Translations under genes and position numbers: made by a program
The notes under the pieces: generated by a model
What the model was told of the DNA's origin: nothing
Databases searched by the model: none
The model's input: the letters and a program-made list of their open reading frames with translations, nothing else
DNA from: Lawsonibacter hominis
Lineage (GTDB): Bacteria; Bacillota; Clostridia; Oscillospirales; Oscillospiraceae
Reading direction: 5' to 3'
DNA length: 64,000 nt
Assembly (NCBI RefSeq): GCF_014287895.1
Contig: NZ_JACOPP010000003.1
Coordinates: 62,001 to 126,000 of the forward strand
Shown: one piece after another, positions 26,025 through 34,083 of the stretch
Position numbering within the stretch: the stretch's first letter is position 1
Layout: each line of letters opens with the position of its first letter

Positions 26025-26816
26025 ATGAACAAGATCCTGAGCTATGTCCGCCGCTGTGTGGAGGATTACGACATGATCCAGGCCGGGGACCGGGTGGCCG
26101 TAGGGGTGTCCGGCGGGAAGGATTCCCTGACGCTGCTGGTGGCGCTGGCCAAACTGCGGGCGTTTTATCCCAAGCCCTTCACGGTGGAGGCCTTCACCCT
26201 GGACATGGGCCGTGTGGACGGGGGAGAGGGGATGGACTTCACCGGTGTGGCGCAGCTGTGCCGGACGCTGGACGTGCCCTTCACCCTGCTTCCCTCCGAG
26301 ATCCATCACATCATTTTTGATCTCCGGAAGGAGAAAAATCCCTGCTCCATGTGCGCCAAAATGCGCCGGGGCGCCCTCCACAACGCGCTGGCCGAGCGGG
26401 GCATCCGGAAGATTGCCCTGGGCCACCACTTCGACGATGCGGTGGAGACCTTCTTCCTTTCCCTGATCTATGAGGGACGGCTGTCCTGTTTTCAGCCGGT
26501 GACCTATCTGGACCGCACCGGCATCACTCAGATCCGGCCCCTGCTCTACTGCGGGGAGGGAATGCTGCGCAACGCGGCAAAGCGCGGCCGCCTGCCGGTG
26601 GTCTTCAACCCCTGCCCGGCGGACGGGAACACCAAGCGGCAGGAGATCAAGGAGCTGATCCGGGCGCTGGACGGGCGCTATCCGGGCCTGAAAAACCGGG
26701 TCTTCGGCGCGATGCAGAACCTGCCGCTGCCCGAGTGGGGCCCGGTGGAGCACCGCCGGGTGCCGCTGCCGGAGGACCCTGCGGACGGGGAGGCTTGGCG
26801 CGGGGCGGCCCCTTAG
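26025..26816 (+). CDS. TtcA/TilS-type PP-loop tRNA thiolation ATPase
   Basis: A 263-residue PP-loop enzyme. 'VAVGVSGGKDSLTLLVAL' is the ATP PP-loop; 'NPCSMCAKMRRGALHNA' carries the Cys pair and 'ALGHHFDDAVETFFLSL' follows. A third conserved Cys is in 'NPCPADGNTKRQEIK'. This is the TtcA layout, a [4Fe-4S]-dependent enzyme that makes 2-thiocytidine at tRNA position 32. ATG 26025 follows GAGGTG. It is the first gene of a plus-strand pair with a ferredoxin-like protein that could supply electrons. Confidence 0.85.
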   Translation: MNKILSYVRRCVEDYDMIQAGDRVAVGVSGGKDSLTLLVALAKLRAFYPKPFTVEAFTLDMGRVDGGEGMDFTGVAQLCRTLDVPFTLLPSEIHHIIFDLRKEKNPCSMCAKMRRGALHNALAERGIRKIALGHHFDDAVETFFLSLIYEGRLSCFQPVTYLDRTGITQIRPLLYCGEGMLRNAAKRGRLPVVFNPCPADGNTKRQEIKELIRALDGRYPGLKNRVFGAMQNLPLPEWGPVEHRRVPLPEDPADGEAWRGAAP

Positions 26817-26884
26817 CCGGCGCGGCCCGATTTTGTTTTATGCCGCGGCGCGGGACGCCCGCGGAAAAAAGGGAGGCGGTTTTC

Positions 26885-27706
26885 ATGGAATGCAAGCAGG
26901 TGTGGGGCGTGTACTGGAGCGCCACCGGCAATACCCGCAGGGTGGTGGAGCGCCTTGCAGCGGGACTGGCGGACGGACTGGGGCAAAGCTGCCGCATGGT
27001 GGATCTCACGCCGCAGAACGCCCGCGCGCAGCCGCGGCGGTTCCGCGCAGGAGATCTGGTGGTCGTCGGGCTGCCCACTTATGCGGGCAAGCTGCCCAAC
27101 AAGATCCTGCCCGATGTGCAGACGAAGCTGCAGGGCGGCGGCGCGCTGGCGGTGGGCGTGGTCACCTTCGGCAACCGCAGCTTTGACAACGCCCTGGCGG
27201 AGCTGTGCGTCACGCTGGAGACGGACGGGTTCCACACCGTGGCCGCCGCCGCCTTTGTCGGCCGCCATGCCTTTACCGACCGTCTGGCGGCCGGCCGGCC
27301 GGATGGGGACGACCTGCGGCAGGCGGACGCCTTTGCCCGATGTGTGGCGGAGCGGGTGCGCGCCCTGGCGGCGCCCCCCGCCCCGGCGGCCGTGCCCGGG
27401 GACGCCGCCGCTGCCTACTACGTGCCCAGGGGGACGGACGGCCAGCCGGCCAAGTTTCTCAAGGCCAAGCCACAGACCGATCCGGGCCGGTGCTGCGGCT
27501 GCGGGGTCTGTGCCCGGGTCTGTCCCATGGGGGCCATTAACCCGGCCGACGTCACGCAGGTCACGGGGACCTGCATCAAGTGCCAGGCCTGCGTGCGCCG
27601 CTGCACCCGCGGAGCCAAATACTTTGACGACGCGGCCTTTCAGTCCCATGTGGCCATGCTGGAGCAGAATTTTTCCAAACCCGCGGAAAACAGCGTTTTC
27701 CTGTAG
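26885..27706 (+). CDS. EFR1-family flavodoxin-ferredoxin protein
   Basis: A 273-residue protein with an N-terminal flavodoxin-like domain ('GVYWSATGNTRRVVERLA' is the FMN phosphate loop; 'VVVGLPTYAGKLPNKIL' and 'VVTFGNRSFDNALAEL' follow). A C-terminal 2x[4Fe-4S] ferredoxin domain has CCGCGVCARVCP and CIKCQACVRRCTRG. EFR1-family proteins are thought to be electron carriers in anaerobes; the partner is unknown. I use ATG 26885 after GGGAGGCGG. The upstream TtcA-like enzyme, also Fe-S dependent, is 68 bp away. Confidence 0.87.
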   Translation: MECKQVWGVYWSATGNTRRVVERLAAGLADGLGQSCRMVDLTPQNARAQPRRFRAGDLVVVGLPTYAGKLPNKILPDVQTKLQGGGALAVGVVTFGNRSFDNALAELCVTLETDGFHTVAAAAFVGRHAFTDRLAAGRPDGDDLRQADAFARCVAERVRALAAPPAPAAVPGDAAAAYYVPRGTDGQPAKFLKAKPQTDPGRCCGCGVCARVCPMGAINPADVTQVTGTCIKCQACVRRCTRGAKYFDDAAFQSHVAMLEQNFSKPAENSVFL

Positions 27707-27795
27707 CGGAAGACGCCCGCGCGGCTGCGGCGGCGCCGCCCCTTGCGGGGAAGGCTGCCAGGCGCTCTGCGGGAGCTTTTTCGACAAGCTGAGCC

Positions 27796-27833
27796 AAAGC
27801 AGGGGGCTGCCGCCCCCTGCTTTGAGTGTTTTA
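27796..27833 (+). terminator. Terminator after the EFR1 gene
   Basis: A 12-bp perfect stem AAAGCAGGGGGC/GCCCCCTGCTTT with a TGCC loop, then GAGTGTTTTA. Confidence 0.8.
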
Positions 27834-27886
27834 TGGGGGTGGCGCCGAAAGGCGGGGCGGGGCCCGGCGTTCCGGCAGGCTTGCGT

Positions 27887-28075
27887 CTAGGTTCGGCCGG
27901 ACGTAAGCAGGCCTTTGGAGGGGGCTGCGTCGTCCTCCGGATAGCATTGCTCGGTATGCCGCTGGGCGTCCTGGAGGGTATTGCGCATGGCGATCACGTC
28001 TCCGGCTGCCAGCAGCTCCAGCGCATCGGTGATGGCGTTGAACAGGCCGGAATATAAATGTTTGTAATTGACCAT
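27887..28075 (-). CDS. Small hypothetical protein (62 residues)
   Basis: MVNYKHLYSGLFNAITDALE followed by 'LLAAGDVIAMRNTLQDAQRH': a helical small protein of a type seen widely in gut Firmicutes. It is divergent from an XRE-type regulator gene across a 116-bp gap with a palindromic operator candidate. Ribosome site is weak. Function unknown. Confidence 0.6.
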   Translation of the reverse strand: MVNYKHLYSGLFNAITDALELLAAGDVIAMRNTLQDAQRHTEQCYPEDDAAPSKGLLTSGRT

Positions 28076-28087
28076 ACGATTACCGCG

Positions 28088-28103
28088 TACCTATATATAG
28101 GTA
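28088..28103. promoter_or_regulatory. Palindromic operator candidate
   Basis: TACCTATATATAGGTA is a perfect 16-bp palindrome between divergent genes. A half-site TATATACC recurs at 28167-28174, just before the ribosome site of the HTH gene, which suggests autoregulation by that HTH protein. Confidence 0.5.
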
Positions 28104-28191
28104 TATGCCTGTTTAACTATATCCATTAAGCGGAAGATTGCCAATAGCAAAATAGCCATTGTAAGATATATACCAATAAGAGGTGATTGCA

Positions 28192-28551
28192 ATGGCGAAA
28201 ACAGTCCGCCTGAAGCTGAACCGCTACTTGGATGAACGCAGGATCTCCCGATATGCGCTGGCAAAGATGTCGGGGATTAAGTATCAGACAATTGACCACT
28301 ATTATAAAAATTGGGTGGTTCGCTATGACAGTGCGACCCTTGGTGGGATCATTACTGCCCTGGATTGCGGCATCGAGGATATCCTTGAGGTCGTAGAGGA
28401 AGAGGAGCCCGAAGAACCCGGAGGCCCGCGCCATATGGCGCGGGCCTCCGGGTTTCCAGCCTGTCGGAAAAGGCCAAAGGCCTTTTCCGACAGAGGGATG
28501 CATGACGGACAGGGCTCGATTCTTGCAGAAAAGTCGCCCTGTCCGTCATGA
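28192..28551 (+). CDS. Cro/C1-type HTH regulator with hairpin-derived C-terminus
   Basis: ATG 28192 follows AAGAGGTGAT. Residues 1-72 are a compact HTH_26/XRE domain ('LNRYLDERRISRYALAKMSG', 'YQTIDHYYKNWVVRYDSATL', 'ALDCGIEDILEVVEEEE'). It resembles the regulator at 49417-49683. From about residue 75 the frame runs through the hairpin array and encodes 'GGPRHMARASGFPACRKRP' and more, ending at 28551. That tail has no protein-like features and is probably added by the array; the ancestral protein likely ended soon after the EEEE run. Confidence 0.75.
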   Translation: MAKTVRLKLNRYLDERRISRYALAKMSGIKYQTIDHYYKNWVVRYDSATLGGIITALDCGIEDILEVVEEEEPEEPGGPRHMARASGFPACRKRPKAFSDRGMHDGQGSILAEKSPCPS

Positions 28552-28709
28552 GAGGTGTCATTTCCGACGCACGTGTCGCCGGAAATGACGGAGCTTCCTT
28601 TCCTTCCGTCGTCTGCGGACGACTCAACTCTGCGAGGCTCTTCTCCAGGAGGGTTTTTCGACAGCCTGTAACCCGGAGGCCCGCGCCATATGGCGTGGGC
28701 CTCCGGGTT
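28415..28709. repeat. Hairpin array bounded by two 40-bp palindromes
   Basis: 28415-28454 is a perfect 40-bp palindrome (20-bp arms, centre CCATATGG). 28670-28709 is the same sequence with one base changed. Between them are stems 28461-28475/28479-28493 (15 bp), 28501-28515/28536-28550 (15 bp), 28557-28566/28580-28589 (10 bp), and GTCGTC/GACGAC near 28608-28623. The region looks like a unit of about 295 bp. The right palindrome lies next to the htpG stop and may terminate it. Confidence 0.9.
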
Positions 28710-28710
28710 C

Positions 28711-30633
28711 TTATTTCATCAGTGCGCACACCAGTTCGGTGTATCCGGCGGGGTCCTCCAGGGGCAGCCCGGCGATGAGCAGGGCCTGGTGATAGAGCAG
28801 CTCGGCATACTGCTTGGCCTTGTCCGGGTCGGTCTCCACCGCGTCGCGCAGGGCGGCGAACGCCCCGGAATCCGGGTTGAGCTCCAGCACCCGCTGGGCC
28901 TTCATATTTCGGGCGTTTTCCGGATCCACCTTCTGGAAGTACTTCTCCATTTCCAGGGTGATGGGGCCGTCGGCGGTCATGCACACCGCGCCGGATTTGA
29001 GCAGTTTGGATACCCGGGCTTCCTTGATCCTGTCCCCGAGGGTCTGCTTCACGAAGTCCAGCACATCCTTGTTCTCCTGGGACTTCTTCTCGATCTCGGC
29101 CTTCTCCTCGTCGCTCTCGGGCAGGGCGTCGTCAGAGTCCACCGACTTGAAGCTCTTGCCGCCCATCGCGCCCAGCGCGTCCACCACGAACTGGTCGGGC
29201 TCCTCGGTGAGGTAGAGGATCTCGTATCCCTTGTCCCGGATGCGCTCGGCCTGGGGCAGCTTCTCCAGCTTGCGGACGTCCTCGCCGCAGGCGTAGTAGA
29301 TAAACTCCTGCCCTTCGGCCATCCGCGCCTGATACTCGGCCAGGGAGACCAGCTTGCCCTCCTTGGAGGACCAGAAGAGCAGCAGATCCTGCAAAAGCTC
29401 CTTGTGGGCGCCGTAGTCGCTGACCACGCCCACCTTGATCTGTGTGCCGAAGGCCTTCCAGAACGTCTCGTACTTCTCCCGCTCGTCCTTCTGCAGGCGC
29501 AGCAGCTCGCCCTTGATCTTCTTTTCCAGGTTGGCGGCGATGACCTTGAGCTGGCGGGTGTGCTGAAGCATCTCCCGGGAGATGTTCAGGGAAAAGTCCT
29601 GGGAATCCACCACGCCCTTGACGAAGCGGAAATGCTCCGGCAGCAGGTCGGCGCACTTGTCCATGATGAGCACGCCGGAGGAGTAGAGCTGCAGGCCCTT
29701 CTGGTACTCCCGGGAGTGGAAGTCGAAGGGCGCGTGGGCGGGAAGATAGAGCATGGCCTTATACTCCACGGTCCCCTCGGCGGAGACGTGGATCACGCTC
29801 AGGGGGTCCTCCCAGTCGCCGTACTTCTCCTTATAAAAGTCGTTGTACTCCTCGGTCTTGACCTCGCTCTTGGGGCGCTGCCACAGGGGCACCATGGAGT
29901 TGAGGGTCTCCCACTCCCGCACGGTCTCGTATTCCGGCTTGTAGTCCTCCCCTGCGTCCGCGGGGCGGGGCTTTTCGTGGGAGTGCTCCACCTCCATTTT
30001 AATGGGATAGTGGATATAGTCGGAGTACTTCTTGACCAGACGCTCCAGCGTGTACGTCTTCAGATACTGGGAATAGTCCTCCTCGTCGGCGTCGGGCTTG
30101 AGCTTCATGACGATCTCGGTGCCCACGTCGGCCTTTTCGCAGCTCGTCAGGGTGTACCCGTCCGCGCCGGAGGACTCCCAGCGCCACGCCTCGTCGCTGC
30201 CCCAGGCCCGGGAGGTGACGGTGACGGTGTCGGCCACCATAAAGGCGGAGTAGAAGCCCACGCCGAACTGGCCGATGATGTCGGTGTCGCTCTCGGGGAT
30301 GCCCTCGGCCTGGGCCATGTCCTTCTTGAACTGGAGGGAGCCGCTTTTGGCGATGGTGCCCAGGTTCTGCTCCAATTCCTCCTTCGTCATGCCCACGCCG
30401 TTGTCGCGGACGGTAAGGGTGCGCGCGGCCTCGTCGGGGATGAGGGTGATCTGAAGCGCGCTCCGGTCCAGCGCCGCGCCGCCCTCGGACAGGGCCTTGT
30501 AGGTCAGCTTGTCGATGGCGTCGCTGGCGTTGGAGATGATCTCCCGGAGGAAGATCTCCTTGTGGGTGTAGATGGAGTTGATCATCAGATCCAACAGACG
30601 CTTGGACTCCGCCTTGAACTGCTTCTTTGCCAT
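28711..30633 (-). CDS. htpG: Molecular chaperone HtpG (Hsp90)
   Basis: A 640-residue Hsp90. The N-terminal ATPase has 'LREIISNASDAIDKL', 'VRDNGVGMTKEELEQNLG' and 'GQFGVGFYSAFMVAD'. The middle domain has 'LYLPAHAPFDFHSREYQKGL', 'DLLPEHFRFVKGVVDS' and 'LNISREMLQ'. The C-terminal dimerisation domain is present. It refolds or remodels client proteins with ATP. A perfect CIRCE operator overlaps its promoter region, so HrcA control is expected. The ATG at 30633 follows AGGAGGC. Length is typical. Confidence 0.96.
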   Translation of the reverse strand: MAKKQFKAESKRLLDLMINSIYTHKEIFLREIISNASDAIDKLTYKALSEGGAALDRSALQITLIPDEAARTLTVRDNGVGMTKEELEQNLGTIAKSGSLQFKKDMAQAEGIPESDTDIIGQFGVGFYSAFMVADTVTVTSRAWGSDEAWRWESSGADGYTLTSCEKADVGTEIVMKLKPDADEEDYSQYLKTYTLERLVKKYSDYIHYPIKMEVEHSHEKPRPADAGEDYKPEYETVREWETLNSMVPLWQRPKSEVKTEEYNDFYKEKYGDWEDPLSVIHVSAEGTVEYKAMLYLPAHAPFDFHSREYQKGLQLYSSGVLIMDKCADLLPEHFRFVKGVVDSQDFSLNISREMLQHTRQLKVIAANLEKKIKGELLRLQKDEREKYETFWKAFGTQIKVGVVSDYGAHKELLQDLLLFWSSKEGKLVSLAEYQARMAEGQEFIYYACGEDVRKLEKLPQAERIRDKGYEILYLTEEPDQFVVDALGAMGGKSFKSVDSDDALPESDEEKAEIEKKSQENKDVLDFVKQTLGDRIKEARVSKLLKSGAVCMTADGPITLEMEKYFQKVDPENARNMKAQRVLELNPDSGAFAALRDAVETDPDKAKQYAELLYHQALLIAGLPLEDPAGYTELVCALMK

Positions 30634-30670
30634 GTGGATGCCTCCTATATAAACTCATTTGTAATAACAT

Positions 30671-30705
30671 AGCGTTAGCACTCCAGAGTTTTGAGTGCTA
30701 ACGCT
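30671..30705 (-). promoter_or_regulatory. CIRCE (HrcA) operator of htpG
   Basis: TTAGCACTC (30675-30683), nine bases, GAGTGCTAA (30693-30701): the exact CIRCE consensus. Pairing extends to 13 bp arms (AGCG...CGCT). It lies directly after the -10. Confidence 0.95.
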
Positions 30706-30734
30706 ATGATAATCCTTCGTGCCCTTATTTTCAA
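30706..30734 (-). promoter_or_regulatory. htpG promoter
   Basis: Minus strand TTGAAA (30729-30734), 17 bp, TATCAT (30706-30711). The -10 abuts the CIRCE operator, so HrcA binding would block initiation. Confidence 0.75.
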
Positions 30735-30795
30735 GAGGTATTCATGGAAAGTTTACAAACAACGGGCGTGCATGCAAAAAGTCTTGCATGAGCGC

Positions 30796-30824
30796 TTGCA
30801 TAACGGGGGCGGCGGTGGTACAAT
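30796..30824 (+). promoter_or_regulatory. aspA promoter
   Basis: TTGCAT (30796-30801), 17 bp, TACAAT (30819-30824), about 44 bp before the aspA ATG. Confidence 0.6.
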
Positions 30825-30867
30825 GCAGCTATAATATGAAAGAAAACTTGCAAAGAGGTGCCGATCC

Positions 30868-32295
30868 ATGTCCGATAAGCAGCAGCTTTACCGCTCCGAG
30901 CACGATTCCGTGGGGGAGCGGGCCGTCCCCAAAGACGTCTATTACGGGGTGCAGTCCCTGCGGGCGGCGGAGAACTTTCCCATCACCGGCCTGGCCATGC
31001 ATCCGGAGCTCATCAACTCCATCGCGGAGATCAAGAAGGCTTCGGCCATCACCAATTACGAGATCGGCCTTCTGGAGAAGCGGGTGGCCGACGCCATCGT
31101 GGCCGCCTGTGAGGAGATCGCCGCAGGCAAGCTCCACGAGGCGTTCATCGTGGACCCGATCCAGGGCGGAGCAGGTACCAGCCTGAATATGAACGCCAAC
31201 GAGGTCATCGCCAACCGGGCCATCGAATTGCTGGGGGGCGAGAAGGGGGACTACCGCCTAGTCAACCCCAACGACCACGTGAATTACGGCCAGTCCACCA
31301 ACGACGTGTTCCCCTCCGCGGGCAAGCTGGCGGTGCTCAAGCTGCTGGTGCGGGCCCAGATCCAGCTGGAGCGGCTGTACCAGGCCCTGGTGGAAAAGGC
31401 GGAGGAGTTCGACGGCGTCATCAAGATGGGCCGCACCCAGATGCAGGACGCGGTGCCCATCCGCCTGGGTCAGGAATTCCGGGCCTACAGCGAGGCGGTG
31501 CGCCGGGATATCGCCCGCTTCGAGCGGGCCAAGGACGAGATGCGCTGCCTGAACATGGGCGGCACCGCCATCGGCACCGGCATCAACGCCGACGAGCAGT
31601 ATCTGCGCCGCATCGTGCCCAATCTGTCCAAGGTCACCGGGCTGAGCCTGGTGCAGGCATTCAATCTGATCGATGCCACCCAGAATCTGGATGAATTTGT
31701 GGCGGTCTCCGGCGCGGTGAAGACCTGCGCCGTCAACCTGTCCAAGATGTCCAACGACCTGCGGCTCATGTCCTCCGGACCCCGGTGCGGCTTTGGGGAG
31801 ATCAACCTGCCGCCCCGGCAGAACGGTTCCTCCATCATGCCGGGCAAGGTCAACCCGGTCATCCCGGAGGTGGTCAATCAGGTGGCCTTCAACATCATCG
31901 GCAACGACATGACGGTGACCATGGCGGCCGAGGCGGGACAGCTGGAGCTCAACGCCTTTGAGCCCATCATCTTCTATAATCTCATCCAGAGCGTGGAGAC
32001 CCTTACCTACGCGGTACATACCCTGGTGGATCACTGCATCGTCGGGATCACCGCCAACCGGGAGCGCTGCCGGGATATGGTGGAGCACAGCGTTGGCATC
32101 ATCACCGCCCTCTGCCCCCATGTGGGCTATGAGAAGGCGGCCGAGATGGCCAAGCGGGCCATCGAGACCGGCGCCCCGGTGCGTCGGCTCATTTTGGAGG
32201 AAGGGCTGCTGGACGAGGCGTCCCTGGACAAGATCCTGGACCCCTATTCCATGACTGAACCCGGGATCTCGGCCAAAGAGCTGCTGGCACGGTGA
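30868..32295 (+). CDS. aspA: Aspartate ammonia-lyase
   Basis: A 475-residue aspartase of the fumarase/aspartase superfamily that converts L-aspartate to fumarate and ammonia. 'GGAGTSLNMNANEVIANRA', 'NPNDHVNYGQSTNDVFPSA', 'KMGRTQMQDAVPI' and 'GSSIMPGKVNPVIPEVVNQV' (the superfamily signature loop with the catalytic Ser) are all present. AAAGAGGTG precedes the ATG. It is monocistronic, ended by a strong bidirectional hairpin, and likely feeds fumarate to anaerobic respiration or succinate formation. Confidence 0.95.
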   Translation: MSDKQQLYRSEHDSVGERAVPKDVYYGVQSLRAAENFPITGLAMHPELINSIAEIKKASAITNYEIGLLEKRVADAIVAACEEIAAGKLHEAFIVDPIQGGAGTSLNMNANEVIANRAIELLGGEKGDYRLVNPNDHVNYGQSTNDVFPSAGKLAVLKLLVRAQIQLERLYQALVEKAEEFDGVIKMGRTQMQDAVPIRLGQEFRAYSEAVRRDIARFERAKDEMRCLNMGGTAIGTGINADEQYLRRIVPNLSKVTGLSLVQAFNLIDATQNLDEFVAVSGAVKTCAVNLSKMSNDLRLMSSGPRCGFGEINLPPRQNGSSIMPGKVNPVIPEVVNQVAFNIIGNDMTVTMAAEAGQLELNAFEPIIFYNLIQSVETLTYAVHTLVDHCIVGITANRERCRDMVEHSVGIITALCPHVGYEKAAEMAKRAIETGAPVRRLILEEGLLDEASLDKILDPYSMTEPGISAKELLAR

Positions 32296-32305
32296 ACTTC
32301 AGCAG

Positions 32306-32342
32306 GCTGACGGCGGGCGGCGTATGGCCGCCCGCCGTCAGC
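32306..32342. terminator. Bidirectional terminator between aspA and the lipoprotein gene
   Basis: A perfect 16-bp stem GCTGACGGCGGGCGGC/GCCGCCCGCCGTCAGC. The right arm overlaps the stop codon of the convergent gene (32338-32340). Confidence 0.8.
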
Positions 32343-33378
32343 GTTCATCCTGTTCCCAGTCGTACTCCCGGAAGACCAGCCGGAAGGAGGGGATGGCGTC
32401 GCCCCCCAGGTTGGAGCTTCTGACCGTAAAGCGCCAGGCCCGCTCCGTCAGCTTGGCGGTGACCACCGCGTCTTCCCCGTCCTGCCGGATGCTTACCTCC
32501 CGGAGGAAGTGGCTGTCCCGGCCCAGGCCGCCCTCCGGGAAGGCGTAGGGGTAGAGACCGTCGTATGCGCCCGTCCCGGCCCAGTCCAGATCCTCCTGAC
32601 CGATCCCGCCGCTGGCCAGACTGGTGTTGTAAAGCCGCAGGGTGAACGCGCGGTCAGCCGGGTCGTATTGGGTGTCGAAGCAGGGGATGGTGGTGCAGGC
32701 GGGGAAAAAACTCTGGAAGCGCTCCGCACTGTCCCCGTTGGGGATAAATGAGAAGGAAAGCCCGTCGGCGTCGATGCGGGCGTCATAGAGCTGATACCAG
32801 CGCCCCCCGGGGGCGAGTCCGCCGTCGGACCAAAAGCCCATGCTCAGCGGCTGCTCCGGGTCCAGCCAGGCGGGCTCGGAAGTCTCCGCAAACTCAATAA
32901 AATGGGGGGATACCTGTCCGTTTTCGTCCCCCAGCACCAGGACGGCGCGGGTCTCCGGCAGGCCCTTCCAGGGCGTGCCCGCGTCCAGGCCGGAGGTGCT
33001 GTAGCGTACCTGGCCGGGTCCGGTGATCTCGTAAGAGGTAAATTCCGTCATGCCGCACAGCTGCACCCGGCGGCCGGTATTGCCGAACACCCAGCTCAGC
33101 AGCGTAAACGTCCCCGCCCCGTCGTTGGGGTCGTACTCCACCAGATAATCCTCCTCGAACGGGGTGATCCTGCGCACCTCATATCCCTCCCAGCCGTAGA
33201 GGGTGCGGATGCCCTCCTCCGTGACCGGCAGGACCTTGAAATCGTACCTTGCCGCCGGCTCGGGCGTGGCCGGAGGCGTTTCCGGGGCCTGGGATGGGGC
33301 TGGAGCCTGCCATGTGCAGGCCCCCAGCCAGAGCAGCAACGCCAGGGCGCAAAGCAGCGGAAGCGATCGCGTTCTCAT
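32338..33378 (-). CDS. Hypothetical lipoprotein
   Basis: A 346-residue protein. The signal peptide MRTRSLPLLCALALLLWLGAC ends in a lipobox (LGAC), followed by a Pro/Ala linker to about residue 45 ('APAPSQAPETPPATPEPAAR'). The rest is a beta-rich extracellular domain with many aromatic residues ('LYGWEGYEVRRITPFEEDYL', 'YSTSGLDAGTPWKGLPETRA'). I recognise no family. I use ATG 33378, preceded by AAAAGGAGGGT. Confidence 0.78.
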   Translation of the reverse strand: MRTRSLPLLCALALLLWLGACTWQAPAPSQAPETPPATPEPAARYDFKVLPVTEEGIRTLYGWEGYEVRRITPFEEDYLVEYDPNDGAGTFTLLSWVFGNTGRRVQLCGMTEFTSYEITGPGQVRYSTSGLDAGTPWKGLPETRAVLVLGDENGQVSPHFIEFAETSEPAWLDPEQPLSMGFWSDGGLAPGGRWYQLYDARIDADGLSFSFIPNGDSAERFQSFFPACTTIPCFDTQYDPADRAFTLRLYNTSLASGGIGQEDLDWAGTGAYDGLYPYAFPEGGLGRDSHFLREVSIRQDGEDAVVTAKLTERAWRFTVRSSNLGGDAIPSFRLVFREYDWEQDER

Positions 33379-33584
33379 GAAAGACCCTCCTTTTGAGCGT
33401 TTGAGACGTCCTGCCCGACGGTACGGCGGCGTTCCGCCGCCCGAGCGGGTACGCCTTGATTCTATCACACGGTCCCGGCGAAGGGGTTAATAGGCGGTTC
33501 CAATCCGGTAACAGGAAGTTTCCGCAAACGGGTGATCCCTTTTACCATATTTGTGCATTTGGGGTAATCTTGGTCAAAATAACA

Positions 33585-33610
33585 GGAGCAGCCTCAAATG
33601 AGACTGCCCC
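33585..33610 (-). terminator. Terminator of the AT-rich operon
   Basis: Minus strand GGGGCAGTCTCA/TGAGGCTGCTCC followed by TGTTATTTTG, about 50 bp after the split membrane gene. Confidence 0.55.
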
Positions 33611-33658
33611 TACAGCTGAAAGCTGTCGATTTCATTCCTATGCTTCCCCCAATGGGAT

Positions 33659-34047
33659 TCAGTCTTTTTCTTTTTGGTAGAATGCAATAATTGAAAAGAT
33701 AAGGATACAAATGGTAACTCCAAATCCAACAGCACAAGGCGTTTCACATAGATAGCCCCATATATTTGTTCTCCATGACCCATGTACCATCTCTAAAGAT
33801 TGAATAATTTTAAGGCATCACCGCACAATTCCCCACGCACGTTTTGGCGGCCAATTTGCCCCACAAATGCGTTGCAAAAACTTGCAATACACAAAGTATT
33901 CCTGCGGTTTTGCACCTTTTTGCGGCACAAATTTTCACGCCAATCCGCACGCGTTGAATGATGCGGTAATGCCTTAAGCATATAAATCTCTAACGAGAGT
34001 AACAAACCACTTGCGATAATTCCGATCAACCCAACCATTTTTCTCAT
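33659..34047 (-). pseudogene. Small membrane protein gene split by a MITE-like element
   Basis: The first half, MRKMVGLIGIIASGLLLSLE and on to 'IYMLK', reads from ATG 34047 (AGAGGAAAT upstream) into the insert at 33977. Beyond the insert, the second half 'IIQSLEMVHGSWRTNIWGYL' continues to 'FSIIAFYQKEKD' and a TGA at 33659-33661. Removing the insert with one copy of its TTAA duplication joins them in frame (…EIYMLK-IIQSLEM…) into a protein of about 74 residues with two membrane helices. It is the third gene of the operon with the esterase homologue and the membrane XRE regulator. Family unknown. Confidence 0.82.
33810..33977. mobile_element. MITE-like element with TTAA duplication
   Basis: Terminal inverted repeats TTAAGGCATCACCGCA (33810-33825) and TGCGGTAATGCCTTAA (33962-33977) match at 15 of 16 positions. 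TTAA at both outer edges is the presumed target duplication, leaving an element of 164 bp with no coding capacity of its own. It sits inside a small gene whose frame is restored by precise excision, which strongly supports the boundaries. Confidence 0.88.
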
Positions 34048-34083
34048 GAGCATTTCCTCTGCAAATTTGAATTTCGCATTGTG

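Noticed and set aside
28352..28984. Minus-strand frames across the hairpin array and htpG end
   Set aside because: Palindromic DNA gives open frames on both strands; no start or family.
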